Shown one piece after another: positions 57,928 through 64,000 of a stretch of DNA of 64,000 bases. A program made the position numbers and the translations under genes. Numbering within the stretch: the stretch's first letter is position 1; each line of letters starts with the position of its first letter. The notes beneath the pieces are model-generated. The model ran no database searches and was not told the origin of the DNA. It saw only the letters and a list, made by a program, of their open reading frames with translations. Origin of the DNA: Pseudaeromonas sp963677375 (lineage in GTDB: Bacteria > Pseudomonadota > Gammaproteobacteria > Enterobacterales > Aeromonadaceae); NCBI GenBank assembly GCA_963677375.2, contig CAXXIF010000004.1:310001-374000 (forward strand), given 5' to 3'.

Positions 57928-59319
57928 TCAGGCCACGCGACCGGTAGGACTAAATTGACTCAACAGTGGATGACGCAGACTGGCATCCAGCAACTGGCCT
58001 CCGGCATTGGTCAACTGCATACGCACCAACCAATCGGCAAATTCAGGCGCATGTTTGAGTCCCAGCAATTCGCGGATATACAGGGCATCGTGAAAGGAGG
58101 TGCTTTGATAGTTCAGCATGATGTCATCGGCACCGGGAACCCCGATGAGGAAAGTGAGCCCGGCCGTGGCCAGCAGGGTCAGCAGGGTATCCATGTCATC
58201 CTGATCCGCTTCGGCGTGGTTGGTGTAACAGACATCGCAGCCCAGCGGCACACCCAGCAACTTGCCGCAGAAGTGATCCTCCAGTCCGGCGCGGATGATC
58301 TGCTTGCCGTCGTATAAGTATTCGGGGCCGATGAAGCCGACTACTGTGTTGCACAGCAGCGGCTTGAAGTGACGGGCCACCCCGTAGGCTCGTGCCTCGC
58401 AGGTCTGCTGGTCGACGCCATGGTGGGCGTTGGCAGAGAGGCAACTGCCCTGACCGGTCTCGAAATACATCACATTCTGCCCCACGGTGCCGCGCTTGAG
58501 GCTCAGTGCCGCCTCATGGGCCTCGGTCAGCAGTGATAAATCAATGCCAAAGCCGCGATTGGCCGCTTCGGTACCGGCGATGGATTGGAACACCAGATCC
58601 ACCGGTACTCCGCGCTCGATGAGCTGCAGGGTATTGGTGACATGGGTCAGGATGCAGGATTGGGTTGGAATGGCAAAACGCTGGATCACCTCATCCAGCA
58701 TCTGGTTCAAGCTGGCCAATACCGGCAGGTTGTCGCTGGCTGGATTGATCCCCACCACGGCATCACCTGCGCCATACAACAGGCCATCGAGCATGGCGGC
58801 GGCTATGCCCTGGGGGTCATCGGTTGGATGATTGGGCTGCAGGCGCACGCTCAGATGGTCCGGCAGACCTATGGTGTTGCGAAAGGCGGTGACGACACGG
58901 CACTTCTTGGCGACCAGGATCAGATCCTGATTGCGCATCAACTTGCTGACTGCGGCCGCCATCTCCGGGGTGATGCCGGGTGCAACCCGGGCCAGGGTCG
59001 CGCTGTCGGCGGCTTCCGAGAGTAGCCAGTTGCGAAAATCACCCACTGTCAGATGACTGATGGGGGCAAAGGCCAGGGCATCGTGCTCATCCAGGATCAG
59101 TCGGGTGACCTCATCCTGTTCATAGGGGATCAGCGGTTGCTGCAAGAAAGTGCGCAGTGGCAGATCCGCCAGCGCCATGCGGGCGGCCATCCGCTCCTGG
59201 GCGGAGGAGGCGGCAATGCCTGCCAGATAATCGCCGGAGCGTGCAGGCGTCGCTTTGGCCATTAGACTGCGCAGATCGGGGAAGTGGTAACTCTGGTGAG
59301 CCAGTGTGCTTCGGTACAT
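57928..59319 (-). CDS. eutB: Ethanolamine ammonia-lyase large subunit
   Basis: 463 residues from the ATG at 59319; an ATG two codons upstream (59325) is possible, but a GCGAG site fits the inner one better. It carries the substrate pocket and binds EutC. Family blocks: RSGDYLAGIAASSAQERMAAR, GDAVVGINPASDN, YFETGQGSCLSANAHHGVDQQT, NTVVGFIGPEYLYDGKQIIRAGLEDHF, CDVCYTNHAEADQ. Length as E. coli (453). No eutA reactivase and no microcompartment shell genes are in the window. Confidence 0.96.
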   Translation of the reverse strand: MYRSTLAHQSYHFPDLRSLMAKATPARSGDYLAGIAASSAQERMAARMALADLPLRTFLQQPLIPYEQDEVTRLILDEHDALAFAPISHLTVGDFRNWLLSEAADSATLARVAPGITPEMAAAVSKLMRNQDLILVAKKCRVVTAFRNTIGLPDHLSVRLQPNHPTDDPQGIAAAMLDGLLYGAGDAVVGINPASDNLPVLASLNQMLDEVIQRFAIPTQSCILTHVTNTLQLIERGVPVDLVFQSIAGTEAANRGFGIDLSLLTEAHEAALSLKRGTVGQNVMYFETGQGSCLSANAHHGVDQQTCEARAYGVARHFKPLLCNTVVGFIGPEYLYDGKQIIRAGLEDHFCGKLLGVPLGCDVCYTNHAEADQDDMDTLLTLLATAGLTFLIGVPGADDIMLNYQSTSFHDALYIRELLGLKHAPEFADWLVRMQLTNAGGQLLDASLRHPLLSQFSPTGRVA

Positions 59320-59388
59320 GGGCATCTCGCTTGGGCTTGGGCCGGTTTTATGGGGTGCTCATTCCGCAGGAAGGAGCGGGGCTGCAGT

Positions 59389-59413
59389 AAAAAACCACCG
59401 GACGAGCCGGTGG
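59389..59413 (-). terminator. Rho-independent terminator between eat and eutB
   Basis: On the minus strand a 7-bp stem (CCACCGG/CCGGTGG, 59395-59401 and 59407-59413) followed by six T (59389-59394). It lies between the permease gene and eutB, so the two may not share a full transcript. Confidence 0.88.
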
Positions 59414-59473
59414 AAAATCACCAGGTTGTTGCTCAGTGTTGACCACCTGTCAGGGTGGTCGCTATGCCATACA

Positions 59474-59500
59474 CGGGATCGAGCCTAAGGCCCGATCCCG
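59474..59500 (-). terminator. Second hairpin after eat
   Basis: CGGGATCG (59474-59481) pairs with CGATCCCG (59493-59500), with an inner GCC/GGC pairing. It lies 10 bases after the eat stop. Without a T run; it may protect the 3' end of the eat mRNA. Confidence 0.6.
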
Positions 59501-59510
59501 GGGCAGAGTG

Positions 59511-60896
59511 TTAGTAAACCTTCACCAGTTCACCATCAGCAGAGGAGACCTCGGCATCATGGGTGAAGCGGAAGTAGGCGTAACCGACCAGCATCAGGCC
59601 ACCAAAAATCATTGCCAGCATGGTGTTGTAGTAGACCATAGCGACCAGACACAGCACGGCCAGACCCAGAGCCAGAGCCGGAGCAAACGGGAACAGCGGG
59701 GCCGTGAATGGACGCTCCAGCTTGGGTTCGCTCTTGCGCAACTTGAACAGCGCCGCCATGGAGATGATGTACATGACGATGGCACCAAATACCGACATGG
59801 TGACTATGTTAGCGGTCAGAGGCATGCCACCGATGACGATCAGCGAGTCGGAGAAGATGGCCAGAATACCGACCACACCGCCCGCCAGAATCGCCCAGTG
59901 CGGGGTCTGGAAGCGGCCATTGACGGCAGAGAGAGACTTGGGCAGGTAGCCGGCGCGAGCCAGAGCAAAGATCTGCCGTGAATAGCCCATGATGATGCCG
60001 TGGAAGGAGGCAATCAGGCCGAACAGTCCCAACCAGACCAGCATGTGCAACCAGCCACTGCTCTCACCGACGATCATCTTCATCGCTTGTGGCAGGGGGT
60101 CATTGATGTTGGCTAGCTTGCTCCAGTCGCCGGCGCCACCGGCAAACACCATGACGCCCATGGCCAGAACGACCAGAGTCAGGATGCCACCAATGAAGGC
60201 TTTGGGAATGGTTTTCTTCGGCTCTTTGGCTTCTTCGGCGGCCATGGCGGCGCCTTCAATGGCCAGGAAGAACCAGATGGCGAATGGAATGGCGGCGAAG
60301 ATGCCGGAGATGGCTCCCAGACTGAAATCCTGTTGGCCACCCCAGCCGTTGGCTGCAAAGTTGGCGATGCTGAAGCCGGGGCTGACCACGCCCATGAACA
60401 CCAACAGCTCAAAGATGGCCAGCAGGGTCACCAGCAGCTCGAAAGTGGCGGCGATCCCGACACCGACCAGATTCAGCCCCATAAACACCAGATAGGCTCC
60501 GACTGCCACCCATTTGGGGTCAATGGCCGGGAACTGCACGTTCAGGTAGGCGCCAATGGCCATGGCGATGGCGGGCGGCGCGAAGACAAATTCCACCAGA
60601 GTCGCGAAGCCGGCGACATAACCACCCACGGGGCCAAACGCTCGATAGGCGTAGGCGAAAGGGCCGCCAGCATGAGGAATCGAGGTGGTCAATTCGGTGA
60701 AGCTGAAGATAAAGGCCGTGTACATGGCGGCCACCAGTACTGAGGTGACCAGAAAGCCGAGCGTCCCGGCTTGGGCCCAGCCATAGCTCCAGCCGAAATA
60801 TTCACCGGAGATCACCAGTCCAACGGCGATCCCCCACAGATGAAAGGCTCCCAAGGTACGCTTGAGTGCCGGTTGTTTGCTGTCCTTTTGTTGCAT
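59511..60896 (-). CDS. eat: Ethanolamine permease, APC superfamily
   Basis: 461 residues with twelve membrane segments. The N-terminal stretch FHLWGIAVGLVISGEYFGWSYGW and SIPHAGGPFAYAYRAFGPVGGYVAG are those of the ethanolamine permease group (proton-linked uptake of ethanolamine). It precedes eutB and eutC on the same strand, which confirms the substrate. Confidence 0.93.
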   Translation of the reverse strand: MQQKDSKQPALKRTLGAFHLWGIAVGLVISGEYFGWSYGWAQAGTLGFLVTSVLVAAMYTAFIFSFTELTTSIPHAGGPFAYAYRAFGPVGGYVAGFATLVEFVFAPPAIAMAIGAYLNVQFPAIDPKWVAVGAYLVFMGLNLVGVGIAATFELLVTLLAIFELLVFMGVVSPGFSIANFAANGWGGQQDFSLGAISGIFAAIPFAIWFFLAIEGAAMAAEEAKEPKKTIPKAFIGGILTLVVLAMGVMVFAGGAGDWSKLANINDPLPQAMKMIVGESSGWLHMLVWLGLFGLIASFHGIIMGYSRQIFALARAGYLPKSLSAVNGRFQTPHWAILAGGVVGILAIFSDSLIVIGGMPLTANIVTMSVFGAIVMYIISMAALFKLRKSEPKLERPFTAPLFPFAPALALGLAVLCLVAMVYYNTMLAMIFGGLMLVGYAYFRFTHDAEVSSADGELVKVY

Positions 60897-61085
60897 GATG
60901 GATCCCCTATGCGACTGTCAACCCTGACAGTTTCTACAGGGGGCATCGCAAGGGGCGTACCAAGTGTAGCAAAAACATTATTTCTTCTAAAATCAATTGC
61001 TTATATAAATATCAAGCATTCCTGTTGCGCTGCTGTGGTGCAAATTCCCCAGCCTGGTTCATCGGGCCAGGAAATTTGTGGTGCA

Positions 61086-62339
61086 TCACTCTTTATCACT
61101 AGCCAGTTGTGCTGGTCGATCGGCCATTGAGTAGTCAGGTCTGTGCTCTGAGCGCCGATAGAAGCCGTAGGCGATGGTGCAGAGGGCAAAACAGAGGATA
61201 AACAGCCATTGACCATCCAGATGGTCAATGATGAGGCCACCCAGGATGGGGGCACTGGCAGAGCCCAGCAAATAGAGGGAGGCAGCGCCGACATAACTGC
61301 CGCGCAGATGGGGGGGAGCCAACTCATCCACCCGCAGGTTGAGGGCCGGGAACAGGATCACCTCACCGAGACTCAGCACAAAGGCACTGAGCAGCCAGCC
61401 CATGGGCCAGGAGACCGGCGTCAACCAGAAACCGATCTGCGCCAGTGCAAAGAGCACGGCCCCCATGCGTATTCGTTGCCCAGCATTGAACCGTGCCAAG
61501 CCATGGACCAGCGGCAATTGCAGAAAGACGATGGTCAGGGTGTTGATGAGTAGCAACTGGGTGATCAGCGCGGCGATATCCGGGATGGATAACCGCATCA
61601 GATAGAGATCCAGCGTGCTTTGGAAATGGGCATAGACAAACATGGTCAGCACATTGCCCAGCGTCAGCAGCAGGAAGGCGCGATCCCGGGCCAGCACCGC
61701 CAGGGTGGCGGCAAAGCCCAGCGAACTCAGTACCTGAGTCCGGCGATCTGTGACTCGCCACAGGGCTGTGGCCAGTAGCAAGCCGTAGAGCAGATAGCCT
61801 GCCGCCGCCAGCCAGAACGTGTGCTGCTGGGCCGAGAGCCCGAGCCAGAGCCCGCATAGCGGGCCGAGGGCTCCGCCCAGATTGATCAGGTAATAGCGCA
61901 ACTGCAGGGCCAGCTCCCGATCCAGACCATCCGGGCAGTGGTCGGAGATCATGGCGCGGCTCTGGTTCTCCAGCAAGGAGCGCATCATGCCGTTACAAGT
62001 GGCGCCGAGGGCAAACCAGGCCGGTGCGCTGGCACAGGCGAACAGGCTCATGCCGAGGATACCCAGGGCGCTGCCGGTGAGCATGACGCGCCCCCGCCCA
62101 TAGCGGTCCGCCAGGTTGCCGCCGTAGATGCCGAACAGGGTGCTGCAGCCGGAGGAGAGCGCCAGGATCAGACCGGTATCTGTGGCCGAGAGGGCAAACT
62201 TCTGATAGAGCATAAGCCCCAAATAGGGCCATACCATGAAGAAGGCGAACCGGGAGAGGAAGGTACCGAGCAGTATGATGTGAATGAGGGCGGGTAGGGC
62301 AAACAGCCGGCGCCAGGAGAGTAACGGATCCGTGTGCAT
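61086..62339 (-). CDS. Major facilitator superfamily transporter (MdtH/YdeE-like)
   Basis: 417 residues with twelve membrane segments. The start is the ATG at 62339, five bases after AAGGAG; a frame 13 codons longer lacks this. The MFS signature GNLADRYGRGRVMLTG lies between segments 2 and 3 and the fragment FLSRFAFFMVWPYLGLMLY at segment 1 resembles drug or peptide exporters such as MdtH and YdeE. Substrate unknown. Its stop lies 190 bases from the eat start. Confidence 0.88.
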   Translation of the reverse strand: MHTDPLLSWRRLFALPALIHIILLGTFLSRFAFFMVWPYLGLMLYQKFALSATDTGLILALSSGCSTLFGIYGGNLADRYGRGRVMLTGSALGILGMSLFACASAPAWFALGATCNGMMRSLLENQSRAMISDHCPDGLDRELALQLRYYLINLGGALGPLCGLWLGLSAQQHTFWLAAAGYLLYGLLLATALWRVTDRRTQVLSSLGFAATLAVLARDRAFLLLTLGNVLTMFVYAHFQSTLDLYLMRLSIPDIAALITQLLLINTLTIVFLQLPLVHGLARFNAGQRIRMGAVLFALAQIGFWLTPVSWPMGWLLSAFVLSLGEVILFPALNLRVDELAPPHLRGSYVGAASLYLLGSASAPILGGLIIDHLDGQWLFILCFALCTIAYGFYRRSEHRPDYSMADRPAQLASDKE

Positions 62340-62511
62340 GAAAACTCCTTGAACGATGAGCACACAGCCTAAGATCAACTGCGCGTCGACGCAATCACCC
62401 GTGATTCAACTGCCCATGTGCCAGTTGCTGGATGATATGCAGGGTGGTGACAAAATGAGTAGTGTATCTGGCTACATATGCAGCAGCGTGATGTGCCTGA
62501 GAACTCGGGGT

Positions 62512-62558
62512 ACTCCCAGTGTTCGGCGCTGGTACTCCACGCCGAGCCTGGGTGGAGT
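62512..62558. repeat. Long imperfect hairpin ahead of the YhcH-like gene
   Basis: Nested inverted repeats ACTCC...GGAGT, CCAG...CTGG and CGGCG...CGCCG fold the segment 62512-62558 into one long imperfect hairpin. It lies 54 bases before the GTG of the next gene, in a 273-base gap without other features except promoters for the divergent MFS gene. It may be an RNA leader structure. Confidence 0.45.
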
Positions 62559-62612
62559 CCCTGCTCGGCTGGGGGTAAGATGACGCCCCAATACCGATGA
62601 AGGAGACCTCCC

Positions 62613-63086
62613 GTGTTTGCTGCCCATATTACTGATTTGGACCATATCCATGGTTTGCCCCACCGTTTACGTCACTACCTGGTGCAGGCGCTAGCGCTGC
62701 TGGCCAAGGAGCCCCAACCGGGAAAGCATGTGCTGGATGGCGAGCGGGCATTTTTGATTTTGGCTGATGAGATGACGACGCCGGTGGCCGAGCGTCGGCC
62801 GGAAATTCATGCCCGCTACTTGGATGTGCAATTGCTACTGCGTGGCGAAGAGCGAATGGGCTATCGCCCGCAGCGTGCCAGCCAGCAGCCGGATGATGAT
62901 CGTCTGGCGACCCAGGATCTGGCATTTTTCAACCAGCTGGATGGGGAACAGTTCCTCGATATGCGGCCCGGCGATTTTGTCGTGTTCTGGCCCGGTGATG
63001 CCCATCGCCCCTTGTGCGCCGTTCAAGAGCCCATGGCCATTCGCAAAGCGATCCTGAAAGTGGATGCCAGCCTGCTGCGGGATTAA
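62613..63086 (+). CDS. YhcH/YjgK/YiaL (EbgC-like) family protein
   Basis: 157 residues, a cupin-like beta fold. The start is the GTG at 62613 with GAAGGAGA upstream. Family marks: RPEIHARYLDVQLLLRGEERMGY, FLDMRPGDFVVFWPGDAHRPLCA (metal-binding His and Glu/Asp) and IRKAILKVD at the end. Relatives accompany sialic acid or galactoside utilisation and probably open or epimerise sugars. No sugar operon is adjacent, so its substrate is unknown. Confidence 0.88.
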   Translation: MFAAHITDLDHIHGLPHRLRHYLVQALALLAKEPQPGKHVLDGERAFLILADEMTTPVAERRPEIHARYLDVQLLLRGEERMGYRPQRASQQPDDDRLATQDLAFFNQLDGEQFLDMRPGDFVVFWPGDAHRPLCAVQEPMAIRKAILKVDASLLRD

Positions 63087-63281
63087 TCAGCCTGCTGCTG
63101 TATGCCTCGTGACGAACTTCCACTCGGCGGCTGATCACTATTTCTACAAATCATTGCGAGAATAGCTTGATGCCTGTTTGTTTATACAGTACTGTTTATT
63201 CATACACCGAATGTGCTCCCAGGCAGTGATGGATGCCAGTCGGTTCCCCTCAAGATGAGAATGAATTTTCAGGAGAAGACG

Positions 63282-63521
63282 ATGAGCGTATTTGTAAACG
63301 GACTGTTTGTGGGTAGCGAAATTTATCCGGGTGTCTATGCCGAAGCATTGGCTGGCCCGAGCTGGATGATCCGCAAGGAAGATGAGAAGGGCTGGCCGTG
63401 CCGGGTTGGTGAAGTCAAAGGCAGTCCGGAGCCGGGTGAGTTTTTGGCCTGCTCCTGCCTCGGGGATGTGAAGGGGCGCGCATACAGCATGCGCACCGCG
63501 GTTCGCTTCCTGCTGAACTAA
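63282..63521 (+). CDS. Small protein of unknown function
   Basis: 79 residues from the ATG at 63282, eight bases after AGGAG; a longer frame begins 23 codons upstream without a site. No signal peptide. The sequence MSVFVNGLFVGSEIYPGVYAEAL begins with two hydrophobic beta strands, then two cysteines in FLACSCLGD. I do not recognise the family. Two strong hairpins follow, so it is likely a real, terminated transcript. Confidence 0.6.
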   Translation: MSVFVNGLFVGSEIYPGVYAEALAGPSWMIRKEDEKGWPCRVGEVKGSPEPGEFLACSCLGDVKGRAYSMRTAVRFLLN

Positions 63522-63525
63522 AACT

Positions 63526-63555
63526 GCAGGGGTCCATCCGCAGATGGACCCCTGC
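63526..63555 (+). terminator. Hairpin after the small gene
   Basis: A perfect 13-bp stem GCAGGGGTCCATC/GATGGACCCCTGC with a CGCA tetraloop, five bases after the stop. No T run follows. Confidence 0.7.
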
Positions 63556-63577
63556 CATCTGGTCGCTCGTTCAGAAA

Positions 63578-63610
63578 CAACAACGCCCACATCGGAAGTG
63601 GGCGTTGTTG
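63578..63610. terminator. Hairpin before the right-edge gene end
   Basis: A perfect 13-bp stem CAACAACGCCCAC/GTGGGCGTTGTTG (63578-63590, 63598-63610) with a seven-base loop, 32 bases after the stop of the minus-strand gene at the edge. It likely terminates that gene. Confidence 0.7.
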
Positions 63611-63641
63611 ATCATAAGGGTGTTTCGCGGATGGGCAGAGC

Positions 63642-64000
63642 TTAGGAGCCTTTTACCCAGCTGACTTTCGGTGTCTGGGTGTCACCACACTCCCAGCTGA
63701 CCCGCTTGGGCATCATCAGGGTGATATAGCTGTCGTAGTTTGGTGCCGGGGTATTGCGGCTCATCCAGGAGACTTGGACGCGCTGGGGGGTATCGCGCCA
63801 TTGCACGTGGCGACGAATATCAATCACGTTTGGCTGCGTCTCTTCTGTCACCAGATCGACCGCCGTGTATGTGGTCTTGGCCACGATCCAGGGCACACGA
63901 ACCGGGCGTGGTTCACCTTCACGCCAACTGATGAAGCGAGTCGGCATGTTGCTTTCGCTGATCTGGGCGCGTTGCAGGGTGATTTTGCTCTTGGCAATCC
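63642..64000 (-). CDS. Trp-rich protein of unknown function, 5' end outside window
   Basis: An open frame on the minus strand runs from the right edge to a stop at 63642 (about 118 residues seen). It has no stop codon up to the edge, so the start may lie outside. An in-frame ATG at 63947 exists, but the frame before it (SKITLQRAQISESN) reads like coding sequence. The visible part has six Trp in short beta-like units: FISWREG, VPWIVA, VQWRDT, VSWMSR, VSWECGD and VSWVKG at the C-terminus. This points to a repeated beta-strand protein, but I do not recognise a family. Confidence 0.6.
   Translation of the reverse strand, partial: IAKSKITLQRAQISESNMPTRFISWREGEPRPVRVPWIVAKTTYTAVDLVTEETQPNVIDIRRHVQWRDTPQRVQVSWMSRNTPAPNYDSYITLMMPKRVSWECGDTQTPKVSWVKGS

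Overview
The window reads as an ordinary stretch of chromosome from a gamma-proteobacterium of roughly 58% GC, most likely in the Aeromonadaceae (Aeromonas or a close relative). This rests on protein similarity recalled from known families and on conserved gene order (nudJ-mnmA-hflD-purB next to icd; cspD / clpS-clpA / infA / bpt-aat / trxB / lrp-ftsK-lolA-rarA-serS; cvpA-purF). No database search was possible. I see no insertion sequence, prophage, CRISPR array, rRNA or tRNA gene. Both ends cut genes: ppiB on the left, and an unidentified Trp-rich protein on the right.

Layout. 1-2.45 kb: ppiB (partial), two tandem small paralogous proteins of unknown function, and cysS. 2.5-3.3 kb: a lone periplasmic solute-binding protein. 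3.46-9.53 kb: a tight co-directional operon of seven genes. It encodes a 'thermostable hemolysin' family protein that looks like an acyltransferase, an AMP-forming acyl ligase, a heme-oxygenase-like (TenA/HDO-type) protein, a short-chain dehydrogenase, an exported TPR protein, an OmpR-type regulator and its histidine kinase. This is the best candidate here for an undescribed system: it looks like a self-regulated pathway for a small acyl-derived metabolite. 9.7-17.1 kb: a small TIGR02647 protein and a complete sucrose regulon scrK-scrY-scrA-scrB-scrR, with palindromic operators in front of scrY and scrK and an exported hypothetical gene coupled to scrR. 17.3-21.7 kb: a GNAT acetyltransferase, a ydiJ-type FAD/Fe-S D-2-hydroxyacid dehydrogenase broken by six +1 frameshifts, and menI. 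21.8-31.5 kb: deaD, a lipoprotein, an RsmB-like RNA methyltransferase, pdxH, and the purB-hflD-mnmA-nudJ operon. 31.7-49.1 kb: icd, cspD, clpS-clpA, infA, bpt-aat, a glycine-zipper protein, trxB, lrp, ftsK, lolA-rarA, serS and cvpA-purF (with a PurR-like operator). 49.2-64 kb: a RecQ-like helicase, sstT, satP, mtfA, a BMP-type binding protein, ldhA (with two HexR-like boxes), a minimal ethanolamine operon eat-eutB-eutC without microcompartment genes, an MFS exporter, a YhcH/EbgC-like protein and small unknown genes.

How the genes fit together. Most are housekeeping genes for translation, tRNA charging and modification, purine synthesis, proteolysis and chromosome segregation. The accessory layer is carbon and nitrogen use: sucrose uptake and cleavage, fermentative lactate formation, acetate, serine/threonine and ethanolamine uptake. 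Intrinsic terminators are abundant and mark transcript ends clearly; many are shared by convergent genes.
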